Shown here piece by piece: positions 36,601 to 48,100 of a DNA stretch of 64,000 bases; the stretch's first letter is position 1, and every line of letters starts with the position of its first letter. Under the pieces are notes generated by a model, which saw nothing but the letters and a program-made list of their open reading frames with translations, ran no database searches and was not told where the DNA came from. The translations under genes were made by a program, and so were the position numbers. Source of the stretch: Chondrosia reniformis (lineage: Eukaryota; Porifera; Demospongiae; Chondrillida; Chondrillidae). The DNA lies in assembly GCA_947172415.1 (NCBI GenBank), contig OX359197.1:2046001-2110000 (forward strand), written 5' to 3'.

Positions 36601-39600
36601 CTCTTTATACAATTTAATTAACAATGATTGTTTATATACTTGTGGTTTGCTTATCACTTGAATTATCCATCTGTATGATCACATTATACACAATACTACA
36701 CACACAGATATACACACAAGGAATGTATGCACCTGTATATGGGTGCACTAGCTATCTATGTAATTGAGTTATTGATTCAATTTAGTCAAGCTACAAAGCA
36801 GGTAATTTAATTACCAAAGACAACTGTTTGGTGGAGACACTGCACTTACTTCTTTGGTCTTAGCATCTACTCTTGTTACACAGTCCCTACTGATACCCAG
36901 CAGACGTGGAGTAAGTTTGCTCTTACTCCTCAGTTTCTCCTTTACTGCAAAGAAACTGACGCCGTAAGTCTTGAGGGAACGACAGAACTTTATATATTTT
37001 AACTTTGCATCCTGTTTGGTCAACGACTGCAGCTTGCTGTACTCCTAAAACATTCACATCATGGCATGTCAACTACACCAGTAGACTGGTAGCAACAGAG
37101 ATGACTCATACACTTTGTACTTGTACAACATACGTACTTCTAATATTCTCTTTTCAATTGTTTTTGACTTCAAGTACTCTTCAGGAACAAATTCTGACAA
37201 CCTGTGGATTATTATATAAACTATTAACCTACGTAGCTAACCAACAATTATGAGAGGAAGTATTACAGGGACAGATCTAGAAATCTGTAAGGGGAGGGGG
37301 TGTTAAGTCATAAACTGAGCATGCAGTGGTTATAGTTTGTCAAAAATTTGAAATATGCTTATTATAAACTCAAACTCAGAGAGGGATGATTCGGCACCCA
37401 ACCACCCCTCCCCCCAAATCCACCACTGTACTACCACCTCACTACTGACCTTATACAGCCCGGTTTATGCTCTCCTTTTATGAACCTGCCCAGTTCCACC
37501 TGGCACTGATAGGCGGCCAAACAAGCTGCTTCCTCCTTCTTAACAGGAGTGACTGCTTGCAAAACATCATTCTTACACTGATTGTAAAGGGAAGTCACGT
37601 GATCAGGATCATCTCCATCCAGACTCTCCTCAAAGTATGAAAACCTCTTTCTAAACGACAGAAACATTCCAAACAGATATTATCAGATATAAAACTCTTC
37701 CATCAAGTGAAAAGTCACTGGAAGGACAAAGTATTTCTATCAGTGCATACAGCAATAATGTATAGAAATGCTCCATACATGACAAGCAAAGCATTGAGTG
37801 TTTAATACATAAAGGATACATATTTACAATGTACTAAGTGACAGTAAACTTTTGAAGTTAAATTTGCAAAACTAAATTATTATGTAAGTACACATACATA
37901 CGTACCTCAAAACTAGCACTTGACTTTCATGAATACCTTGCTCTCTTAAGCTCATTGAAGGAATAAGCCAGTTTACTAACAATCACAGGATAAATAATGG
38001 AATGTGTAAATGGTGCAGACAATACAGTGTAAAACCATTTAACATAATGTCAGCTAGCCAATAGAAACATGTACTACCGTAATTCGGGAAATTTTCATAT
38101 GATAAATTTCGTGTTGAAATATTTTTGTGGTCTAAACCAACTGCACTTTTTGATTTCCATGAACAAATGAATGATATTTTCGTGGTTTGGGCCAACCACG
38201 AAAATATTTTAACAACAAAAAGTTCCCGAATTACGATATAGCATACTATACAACTTAAAATGCAGCTTCTTTCAAAACAGTTTTTAGGCATAAAGATTTA
38301 ATACAAGAAACAATATCGGTTGTAATGTGACTGTTTTCAATCCACACAAAGAATAAAATTAAATATCAGGAATAATGCACATCAATTAAGTTTTCCATAC
38401 ATATCAACAGTACGTATATATACAGTACGTAGCTCAACCATTTGTTGACATGGTAAGTCAATGCACATAAAATCAATCTCTTCTTATGCTCCAAATGAAA
38501 ACCAACATAAGTTATATACACTGTACATATGTACACACTGTTCACATAATCAAGCATACTTTCATCATTAGTACGAACTCTTTTCTTCAGTGAATCCATC
38601 TTCCTTGATCCTAAGAGAGATAACTACACAAAAGATTAGTAACACTGTTAGATCCCACTGAACATTTTCATACCAGAAATATCTCTATATATAGCACCAT
38701 TTTCCCATAGAAATGGTTTACAGTGTTATGAGGTAAACAAAACTATTCAGAAGAAACTGTTTTCATACACTGGTCACACTCAGGGGAAACATGTAAAGCT
38801 TTGCATGAGGATACAGTACGGCTTTGTATCAAATTACAGTGTGCTTCATCTTCTCCACTTGTACAACAGTACATATACTGATCTCTTTAGCTGCTAATTA
38901 CATGGAAGCCATATTGTAAACACTGTATATGTTAATATATTGGTGTAGATAAAAAAATGGCATTTTGATTTAAACAGCTGTATACAGAAAGCACCATTTC
39001 AAGTAACACGATAATTAAATTACTTACACAATACCATATCCAACTAATCTATACTAATCTGAATGTAATAAAAGACATTGAAGTGGTATATGCAGGGCTG
39101 CATAGAGGGAGGGGCATTTGCCCCCCCCCTAGACTTTTGGGAACCCCCTAAACTGCTTCGACACCCTCATACCATTGCCCCCCCCCCTAAATTTTGAAAA
39201 ATTTCAGTTTGCCCACAAATACAGTACGTAAAAACGCACTTTCCTTTTCTTGACAATCTCTTCCTCTGTAGCAAATGAGTATTCCACAGGATTTTGAAGA
39301 CCTGCATCACATTAACATAACAAAAAGAACAGTAGATGAACAGTAGAAAATGCACACTAACAAGATTCACTTACCAGTCTGTTCACAAACATTCTTAATC
39401 ACTTCCTCCACCACTTTAGTCTCGTCAATCTTAAGAGAAAGATTATAACATGTTTAACTTATCATGTTCTCTTCCCTGACTAATCATTTTATGAACATGT
39501 CTGCCAGCTGTTCTGGCCTTATGAGACCATCAATTAGAAAGAGGCGATTGGAATGCATAACAGAAGCAAAGTGAAGTAGTACCAGTTCCGCAGTAGTTAT

Positions 39601-41200
39601 ACTCAGTTCTAGAGCACTGAGGGCTAAGAACCAGCAACACTGGTTGGTTTCAACTAGTCACTGCTACTAAAGTATTCCTCTTTTCTGATTGTTAATATAA
39701 TTGAATACTGAAAATAGTTGTGGTGTCATTATCATTGCAATTGCAGATAAGTATGTACATGTGTGTACGTGCACTAATCACTAATTATTCATCTAGAGTA
39801 TATACACATAGACATATACACTTCCCAAATAGAAAATCAGTGAAAAACAGATCAAATGCTACAAACTTCCCTATTGCCAACCAGCTTCATTAAATACACA
39901 TACGTATGATGTTAAAGACGAGAAGGAAAGTTCTATATAGTTAAGAAAACAGATTACCACGTACATAGCTATTAAAAATAAGTTATAATAAGTTATTGGC
40001 ATTTCATACAACTACTGAATATAGGATACCTTCTCCACAGGGAAGCTTAAAATCCATTCAATGTCCAAGGTGATAGCACAAAATACATAGAATAGAGTAT
40101 TTTATGCCATCCTTACTTAGAGAGTACAGCATGATAAAGGATAAAAGCAATTGTCCCTAAGTGTCTATGTGTGGAGTTTCTACTGTAAATAATCAAGCTG
40201 TAAAAATACATTAGTGACACATCTATATATAATTACCGTAAGGGCAACAACTGAGCCATCGGGTACTCTAATCTTCAGAACTCTACTCTTCTTTCTCAGT
40301 TGCAGCAGGGCCTATACAGTTACAAAACAGAAAGATTCTTTAAACATAATAGAATTACAACTATGAAGACATAAAGACTTGTTAAACTGGTCCTTGTAGG
40401 CCAGCTGGGCTACTCGACTATTAAGATAACAGTAGAGTAGTATTGGCAGATAGTGAAAAGTAAGAGCAGTACAGATTGAGCGGCTGTCACAGCTTAGTGT
40501 GTCACCAGCGACCAAAACCATTAGAAGTGGCTGTGGCTAGTACTTTAAGAAGTGCAAGTGCATGAAATATTTGTGGTTGGGTTATAGCAGAATCTCTTAA
40601 ATAACAAACACCCCAAAACCATAATTCTCTACATTTGTCCTTTATATAAATAAACATTGACAGGGCAACACCTCATAAGTATATCTGTATATGAACGGAT
40701 TGACATACTACACTGTTTTACAAACTCGGTCACTTACTCCAGATTTAAAGCCACACGCCAGTAAAACCTCCTCTGGATCCAACCATCTTCCCTTCATTGG
40801 GTTCTTTGTTGGCACTACAAGTCCATATTCTAATTGACATATAGACTCAGATTACACCCGTTCTACATAAACTTCAGAGGTAATATGCATAGAGTTGCGA
40901 AATAATTTGAGCTGTAAGCTACCACACTGATGTACCTTCTGAAGTAACCTCACTCAAGTCTCCTTCTTCTTCTTCTTCAAGTACCTTTAGTATATCTGCA
41001 ATTGTCAGTTGTGGCTCAACCTTTAGAAAGAGCAGAAAAGATCTTAATATACTGCATATGTATGCAGTTTATTCAAAAGGTCAGTCAGTGGGATGTTTAT
41101 AAGGAGTAGGAACACAAAGGTCAAACACAATTCAACTCACCTTTATATTTTTATATTTATTGTTTTCCACAATATGAATTCGAATATCAACTGAATCCAT
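23796..41200 (-). CDS. Talin-like protein: full FERM head, short rod, C-terminal membrane segments
   Basis: Thirty coding exons assembled by hand with continuous phase give about 1221 aa. Exons, 5' to 3': 41200-41141, 41020-40936, 40829-40738, 40311-40237, 39429-39375, 39301-39240, 38623-38535, 37950-37906, 37650-37450, 37201-37138, 37044-36850, 36379-36212, 35380-35331, 35093-35059, 34324-34293, 33963-33844, 33115-33018, 32322-32238, 31910-31641, 30952-30728, 29537-29406, 28501-28265, 27906-27793, 27307-27173, 27053-26940, 26854-26723, 26239-26063, 25528-25451, 24644-24497, 24088-23796. The head is clearly talin. Talins link integrins to actin and are about 2500 aa. This one is half that and ends in hydrophobic segments. 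An upstream non-coding exon ends at 41750. Confidence 0.9.
24680..24790. mobile_element. Solo end of a pogo/Tigger-like element
   Basis: TA followed by CAGTGCCACCTCGATAATCC (24682-24701) is the classic form of a pogo/Tigger terminus. The opposite end was not found within several hundred bp, so the element is truncated or too diverged. It lies in the talin-like intron just right of the exon at 24497-24644. Confidence 0.5.
25958..26015. repeat. Palindromic short repeat, copy c (diverged)
   Basis: Ends CAAGTAGTTCGA and TTGAAATACTTG match the 64-bp element at 601-664. The central hairpin (GGGGACAGCAGTCCC) differs in sequence but keeps a G-run/C-run stem. It lies in an intron of the talin-like gene, just left of the exon at 26063-26239. 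Confidence 0.7.
26311..26380 (+). repeat. Interspersed repeat with hammerhead-like core, copy 2 (truncated)
   Basis: Matches copy 1 from its 5' part through GAAAC and then diverges. CTGATGA is at 26353-26359, preceded by GGTCA. It lies in the talin-like intron right of the exon at 26063-26239. The G at the position mismatched in copy 1 would restore pairing of the first stem. Confidence 0.65.
28853..28900. repeat. Strong hairpin in talin-like intron
   Basis: GGGTGTGTCCA and TGGACACACCC flank a short centre (28863-28898), an almost perfect stem within intron 28502-29405. No flanking duplication was recognised. Confidence 0.6.
30075..30114. repeat. Palindromic short repeat, copy d (inverted, partial)
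   Basis: The reverse complement carries TTCGAT and a GGGGTAGCAGTCCC hairpin like the core of the copy at 25958. The outer ends are not recognisable. It lies in the talin-like intron 29538-30727. Confidence 0.5.
30508..30596. mobile_element. 89-bp TA-flanked MITE
   Basis: Ends TTACACGCTCACAATGGC and GCCATTGTGAGCGTGTAA are perfect inverted repeats with TA on each side (30506-30507, 30597-30598). The reverse complement of the centre (GCACGAGTCCCGAGGGCGAG) resembles the centre of the inverted-repeat element at 50862-50961. It lies in the talin-like intron 29538-30727. Confidence 0.85.
31317..31425. repeat. G-run repeat, copy 1
   Basis: Shares 'aaattttcaaaatttaggggggg', 'gagggtgtcgaagcagttta' and 'ccaaaagtctag' with 39110-39215, where it is inverted. 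Both copies lie in introns of the talin-like gene. Confidence 0.8.
31960..32095. repeat. Dispersed repeat 'atgactgggaggcgatca', copy 1
   Basis: Shares the ordered blocks ATGACTGGGAGG, ATAGGA, CCAACCAAGAT and CCCAGTGATTA with 44523-44645 in the ankyrin gene. The end block also occurs at 44275-44300. Probably a short non-autonomous element. Confidence 0.65.
32338..32470. repeat. Short tandem repeat of about 24 bp
   Basis: Five or so units of 'gggtaccttagagtaattata', with 'aaatat' variants, lying just right of the exon at 32238-32322 in the talin-like gene. Confidence 0.8.
34499..35006. repeat. 20-bp minisatellite in talin-like intron
   Basis: About 25 units of 'tatcctgagggcacagccta', mixed with a shorter 'ggagggtccta' variant. 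It fills most of intron 34325-35058. Units are nearly identical, so the array is young and likely polymorphic. Confidence 0.92.
35808..35968 (-). repeat. Interspersed repeat with hammerhead-like core, copy 3
   Basis: On the minus strand it shares the GGGTGGAATTCCCAGAAA and GCTGTC stretches of copy 1. It also shares the far end (ctataggg…actaaac), so this copy is almost full length. The CTGATGA box is mutated. It lies in the talin-like intron 35381-36211. Confidence 0.7.
37265..37435. mobile_element. Possible hAT-like short element
   Basis: The left end (acagggacagatctagaaat…ggggaggggg) and right end (cccctccccccaaatccaccactgta) form a loose inverted pair with CAG-type termini like many non-autonomous hAT elements. 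Target duplications were not resolved. It lies between exons at 37138-37201 and 37450-37650. Confidence 0.4.
38077..38236. mobile_element. 160-bp TA-flanked MITE
   Basis: Ends CCGTAATTCGGGAA and TTCCCGAATTACGA are inverted repeats flanked by TA (38075-38076, 38237-38238). Inside lies a second palindrome (cgtggtttgggccaaccacg). It sits in the talin-like intron 37951-38534. Confidence 0.85.
39093..39215. repeat. G-run repeat, copy 2 (inverted)
   Basis: Reverse-complement relative of 31317-31425 with long C runs. It lies immediately left of the exon at 39240-39301. Confidence 0.8.
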
Positions 41201-41749
41201 CTACAGAAAGGATTTAGAGCGCTTTGTCTAAACATTGACCAAAAAACTACAATATACCAAAGAAGTGTCAGCCTGACTACAATATCCTACATACGCAGTT
41301 AATGACTGTACGAAATGGAGCCTATTATACTCTTCGTACGATAAAAGCGATATTCGTATGAACACGTCTACGAAAGGGGTAACTAGTACTCAAGTATGAA
41401 CACAAAATTGATGAAAACCGTTATATACAACACTGTTCTTCTTTAAGACCCACAGTTCCACAGAGGTTAGAACGCGACAGACAGAGCATAGATATAATCT
41501 TTCTTACGTATCTATCAATAAAATGACAGATATCCGTACATAAACTTACATAAAAAACAAGTATTGGTAGAAGTTATGGATCCGGAGTTTATTAAAATAC
41601 AATAATACCTAAATAATAATACGTATAAGACAGAATTCCTATTTGTTTATTTCATACAACAAATCATGGGGAGAATAACAAATGAAGTCACCAATTAAAA
41701 TGATAAACGAGAATAAGGCGGTTCTTTCTAAAATTAAAACGAATAATAC

Positions 41750-41830
41750 CTTTGCTTCTTCTCTCCCAAGGACTACCAGTCTAACGACAGACTACCAATC
41801 TCCAAGACTCGAGAATTATTTATATCTGCT
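41750..41830 (-). promoter_or_regulatory. Core promoter and 5' UTR exon of the talin-like gene
   Basis: A minus-strand TATAAATA at 41817-41824 is followed about 70 bp downstream by an AAAG/GTATTATTC donor at 41750. The next acceptor, TTCTGTAG, directly precedes the ATG at 41200. This gives a short non-coding first exon of about 40 nt and an intron of about 550 bp. The start site near 41790 is inferred from the TATA distance. Confidence 0.55.
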
Positions 41831-42125
41831 GAGCAGGGTATAACCTTTCTGTGGTAAAGGTCGCGTGCACAACACGTGAAATACCTATATGTTTCCGTTT
41901 GTATAGGATGCACTAATGCTATAAGGAAGAAATACATTATTCATATATAGCCTACTATATACTTGCCTAGCTAAAATTTTAACTTCACATGCATGCCCGC
42001 ATGAATATAAGTATAAAATGAGTCAATAACAAATATTGTCAATTATCATGATGACTAATTATATAAAAACTTGTATAAAAGTTTATGTACCTAATGCTTA
42101 CTATACAAACAAACAAAGAACAAAG

Positions 42126-45100
42126 TCATAGGTTCCATCTTTTCATAAGAATTTCCTTTCTGATCTCCTTCTCTCTGATCTTTTTATACTGTTTCAGTTA
42201 CATATGAATATACATACATTACGCAGCCACTTTTATACATACACATGTACATAGTTTCTTTTATGAGAGGTTTTCAAATGGCTTTATGTTTCTAGAGAAT
42301 CAAAACATATCAGATCTTTATAAAAAGAAATATAACAAATCTTTATAAACCATAAATAAATAAATATGTAGGTACACTTCTAAATATTAAAAACAAATAC
42401 AAAGGTAAAAGGTAACACCTTCTAGTACTGTATATTATGTGTTTATATTGTTAGTGTCAAATACAAACCTTAAGTAGGTCGGTGGAATACTTGTGGTTCT
42501 TTAGTGCAGCATAGTGAAAAGGTGTTCTACCTTTAAAGTCTTTAATTAGTCCACACCTCAGATCATGCTGGAGCAGTAACTCCAGATTTCTATACCTTCA
42601 GACAAAGTTGGAATGTGTGTGTTTAATAAATGCATATGTTTTTTCTAACATACTACATTATCAATATGGAAAATAATTATAATGTATACATTAATCATCG
42701 GCAGCAGCTTATTCATAAAACAATAGTTTAACTTTATATCTTATATGCCTACATAACTTGAATATTATTTAGGCACAAACTAAAGAGTGTAGGTATATAC
42801 ATATAACATAAAATTCAGTATCTTTATAGTCTCTCTGTATATCCTATTTTATGTGGCCAGAGAACTTCCAACATCCTATATACATATATAGTATCGGCTA
42901 TATATCCACTGCATCATGTATGCACATAGGAGATTCCATTCATGAAAATATATTATATCAATGTGTGTATATTTATGTATACCCACATATGTACCTATTA
43001 AATTCAGCTGCCCGATGTGAGGCTGTACACCCATCTAGGGCATTTTGTTTTTGCAGCGGATTTTCGACTTGGTCATAATCTAATATTACATATATAATTG
43101 AAATATACATATACATATTGTATAAACCTGTGTAATCCCTAGTTAATCCGCCAAACTATCATTTGCATACTAGAAGTATCTATGTAATACACCAACCACT
43201 AGTCTGATGTATTGCTGATGCTCAATAAACCACTACTTATATCATATCCATACTGATATCTACATAATCATGTATATGTACATAAGTATAATACATATAA
43301 CATACAGCTTTCCTTGGTAAATTCTTCTCTTGCTGTGCTTAAAAGACTTTTCAAAAGAAAGGAAAAAACCTCTAGACGTGAATGAGCAGCTGAAATCATT
43401 AACATTGTATCGCCATTCTCACTGATGAGATTATGATCAAAAGGATCCTATACGCGTATATTAAAGAGATTCAATGATATTCAAAGCATTAGTATAATGT
43501 AATAAAAAATATTTTTGAATATTTTTATATACCTCCCAAATTCCCTTAAACTGTGCTACCTTTGTATTCCAGTTCTTAAGAAGTTTTCCGATCCTATATA
43601 TGTGTACATAAGGGATTAAGTAAGTAAATGAATTAGGTTCAGTATATTATACGTATATAATTTGTTGTGTACAATTTTCCTATATACATGCTATATCTAT
43701 TCTAAAAAGCCAATTTATTCACTTATAGTATAGCTGGCGCGTGCTTGGGATGAAGATACAGGAGTCTCTTTCTCTTTTGCTCCACTGGGCCAGACAGCTG
43801 TTTCTGGGAATTCCACCCTTCAGTGACCCTGGGAATCTTTGTCTTTTCCTTGATCTTTGTGCATAAACTTATAGGGTATATATATAATATAAAGCTGTTT
43901 GCATTAAAGGATGAGATATATACATATGTCTGATCAGAAATTCCTGGACCAGAGTATATTTCCTGCAATATTTATGTGATTAACAAACATACATACATTC
44001 TTGCCCTCTCCTTTGTGGCTTCTGCCAAACTAAACTGTAAACCATTGAACTGTGAAGTCAATTGTACAGGGTTTTGATTGGAGTCCGCAATACATGGGCT
44101 GGCCTGATGACGCAACAATATGTCAACAATTTCACAACTTGCTAAATATTGAAGAGAAAGTTCATAGTCTATGATCTATAAATTTGATTTCAATATGGAT
44201 GCACATATAGACATGCATACCAATACAGATTGATACTACGTATATATGTGGCTGATATATATACATATATATTTGGTGTAATACTTTCCAGTGATTTTTT
44301 TGCTGTCATTATAACCTTTGCACAGCTCATGATCAGTGCATTTAACTTTATTCATTGTGAGCACTCAGTCTCGTTTAGACTGCAGCCTCCATGAAACACT
44401 TGTGGTTTAATAATAAGCGAAGACAGTCATCCAACTCACCATCATTGAAGTGTACCACACTGATGAGCCCAAAATGAGGGCGAAACAGCTGTCTGTGGTT
44501 CTTTGATGATTATTTTTTCCATCTTGGATGACTGGGAGGTGATCACTGGTTGCCAATATAATAGGATTTCAGTCCCCCAGCCAAGATTATATAGACTACG
44601 GTCACTTGGCTGGCTTGGCGTAATACTTTCCAGTGATTACTTTTACTTATTATATATATATACATATATATACCTGCATATTCCAATGGAGGTGCTCCTA
44701 TTGCATTTCTCCTGTTAATATCACAAGGGGAGTCTTCTACAGAACCATAGAATAATGAACATCTCTTCATTTCCTTGAGAATGTACAACACAAGGTGTTT
44801 ATTTCCACTTTGAACTGCAAAGTGTAGCGAGGAATTTTGTGTTTTTGCATGTATCAAAACTCCTAGACCACTCATCTATATAATAAAAATACGCATATAG
44901 ATTATTGCAAAGTTTAAGTGCTGCTGTATTAATGAATGAATGGATGGATGGATGGATGGATGTACGTATATACAGTGCAAGTTACAATATACATATATAT
45001 ATATAGATAGATAGACAATACATTTATGCATGTACGTCAATTTACCTCAACTAGAGCTTTAACAATATTCAAATGACCATTTTCAATAGCTATTAGCACG

Positions 45101-48100
45101 GGGCATTTACCATCAGGAAGCTGTATTGATTGAAAATCTCAATAGTATAATGAATACAATAATGAATATAAGGGGTACAGGGCTATACCAGCATGGGCAT
45201 GTTTAAAAGCCATCACTCCATGCAAGGTTACTAGGGTATCCAACAAGATATGCGTACATAAAGTCCATACAGCTTATTGGGAGCAGGCTTACGTTGGTAG
45301 TATATTCCAGCTGCAGGTTGAGACTACACTATACATATACTGTGCCAACATAAGTATACGTATATACATAGTCATGCAAAAAACAAGCTGGCATTACCAA
45401 TTTAAGAATAATTAGTTCATTATAATTATTATATTCACGTCTCTCAATTTACTGTGTCTGGGCTCTCTAGCTTTCTATATCTGCTCTCATTAGCTATATA
45501 CTTCTTCATATTATATATACTTGAAAGATTCACCTGACGGCGTATGGTGTTCTTATCCTCCTCCTCTAACTGAAGTAATGGCGTGCCAAAAGTACCACAT
45601 TTTGCTGCTTTAAGAAGATAAGGAAAGACCACTTTTTGCTGTCTTCTATGTAAAACAATAAAAGTTGTGATTTAAAACTCCATGAGAATTAAGTTTTTTA
45701 ATTAATTGTATATATTACTTTTTAATGGCAAATTTGATTAGTCTTCTAACTCTTTGACTCTTTTTACAGTCTTTAACAGTTCCATCCAAAAATGCTTTTG
45801 CCCATGTTAAACCCTGCATGTACGTGCAGATGTATTATGCTAATTAGAAAATGCCTTTATGCATCGCAAATTACAGTTTGTGTATTTATGTATAATATTG
45901 ATATATACATATATAAAACCAACCAAATGTATATATGCAACCAAGGTCTTATGTAGTTTCAAGACTGTATAATTAAAGTGGCCTCTGTAACATGACAAAT
46001 GTCATCAAGAACCACATACAGTCTGCATTTTTACTTGTCATTAATATTGTGGTGCATATATATACGTACGTACGTATACTTTGGTGGTGATTTTGAATAA
46101 TGCCTTCTAATGCTTTATCTTAAAAGGATTATACAAAATACTCACATTTAGGCCTTCATAAGTACTTGTGATGGTAGCTACACAATCTTCACAGAAATTA
46201 GCGCAAGCATGGTGGAGTGGCAATCTTTCACATTTATCAGGAATTGAGGGGTCACAATGATACCTTTACAGATAGGGATCCAGAGAAGATTATTATATTT
46301 ATATACATATAACAGTATAGTACTATATACGTGTGTATTGTATGGCCGGAAGTTTTGGTGGGAAGAATATTTGGTGCATGGATTATGCAAATTATGGAAT
46401 TTGGGTACTTTGACAATATTTTAATGACAAGACAAATTTGTTCTCCTACATTCAGTGTAGTTTGGCGATTGAAATATTGACAGATTGCTTTCAAAACTGC
46501 CAATCCACTAAATTAAATTCCCCACCAAAATTTCCAGTGATAGGACATATACATATATAAAAACATTTGCATAACCAGGTAAGCAGGGGCCATGGTAGAC
46601 CAGACAGAGCAGAGGAAAAGGCCTAGTATGCTGAGCTGGCCACTACCCATTTCTTTGTACCCTTGGTAGTCAAGACAACTGGCGCTTTAGACCTGTGACT
46701 CAGGTGTTCTTTAACAGGCTTGGCCGCCAAATAAAGGAGGAATCAGGAGAACCCCTCATTTGATCATCAATATACCTCTTACAGAGAATTTAGTGGTTGT
46801 AAAGAGGTGAAATTAACACAGATGCGCATGCATTATCCATTTTCCTTCCTTGTACGTTTTTTAAGTAGATTAACATTATAATTTAAAGCACTTCTATTAA
46901 ATACATGCAAATATTAATATAAGTGCATAATAAAATATGTATATACCATGTGTTCTGTATTTCCTGCCCCTATATATATAGCAACAGTACTAGTACTACA
47001 GCTAGTATTGATATTAGATCGAATATAACCAATAGATACAAATGTATACGTAGGGACAATTTTTATATGTACATAGTTATGCATGTAATATATATATATA
47101 TAGCTCTAGCTCCAGTTGAAACTTACTCCAGCAGAACTTGTAAGGATCGACAACAGTCTTTTTTACTTGCAATACAGACTGCTGTTTGCAAGTTCTGAAT
47201 AATATAAAGTATAGACATACTTTCATGTTCATAATTATTATATATACATGCACATATATACATACACGTATATGTACATTTTTGTCTAATATGCATGCAT
47301 GTATAGATAATTAATATAGATTGTGCTGACCCTATAGTGACCAATAAGTACCTATATATACGTATATACACGTATATATATATTAAGGGAAGGACTGGAC
47401 TTATATACATACGTATGCAACGTTATATAACAATATATAAAACTCATGCAACAAAATACAGTGGCATATTTTTCAAATATTCTCACTATGTTATCCTTCA
47501 TATTTTTGAATTTGCCACTATTATCCAGTTTCAAAAATTTCTCAACCATGACTGGATTATCTAGTTCAACAGCTTCCATTAGCAAAGTCTTTCCAGACTG
47601 TTCTGCTGCATATTCTAAATCTTCAGCCCACAAATCTTTCGGTTGGAGATTATTAGATTTGAGCAACTGCGATAAATGCTTTCTTCTTTTCAAAATAAAG
47701 GATTCTATTGGTTCCACGATTTCCTGGTGATTTTTCTGTTCAGCATAATACTTAGGAGCTCTATCTTGATGATCCTTCAAAAAAGGATTTGCTCCTCTTT
47801 TCAATAGAATACTATATATAATATAAAATTATATATACGTATGTACATGCATATTAGGCACACAAATTTAACTGCACTTATGTATGTTTGAGAAAAAAAT
47901 GAATGATAGTGCCTAAGGTACCTTAATATTAATCTAAAGAAAGCATGTAAGAGAACAACAATTAAATATAATATTATTTCGGCATACATTGATTCACATA
48001 CACATTGTACCTTATCTTCTACAGTAAAGGTACATGTACGTATATATTTTTATATAGAAAAAAAATCAAAAGCTAATCTTGAGCTCAGATATCTCATTAA

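Larger units (their letters stand above)
36212..41200 (-). other. Talin-like gene: FERM F0-F3 exons (residues 1-397)
   Basis: Twelve exons follow talin order closely. F0: EYGLVVPTKNPMKGRWLDPE. F1: RKKSRVLKIRVPDGSVVALT, and LREQGIHESQVLVLR before F2. F2: DHVTSLYNQCKNDVLQ and AAYQCQVELG…HKPG. F2-F3: LKYIKFCRSLKTYGVSFFAV, KEKLRSKSKLTPRLLGIS and RVDAKTKE. F3: WPLTKVRRWASTATSFSLDF and YFSVQTTEGDAISQLLSGYV. The Arg-Trp pair of F3 that contacts the integrin tail NPxY turn in vertebrate talins (R358/W359) is kept. Head-mediated integrin binding is therefore plausible, though that is inference. Confidence 0.93.

Noticed and set aside
46570-46760. GC-richer patch in an ankyrin intron, suspected to be an LTR or SINE
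   Set aside because: No inverted ends, target duplication, tail or second copy could be found in the window.
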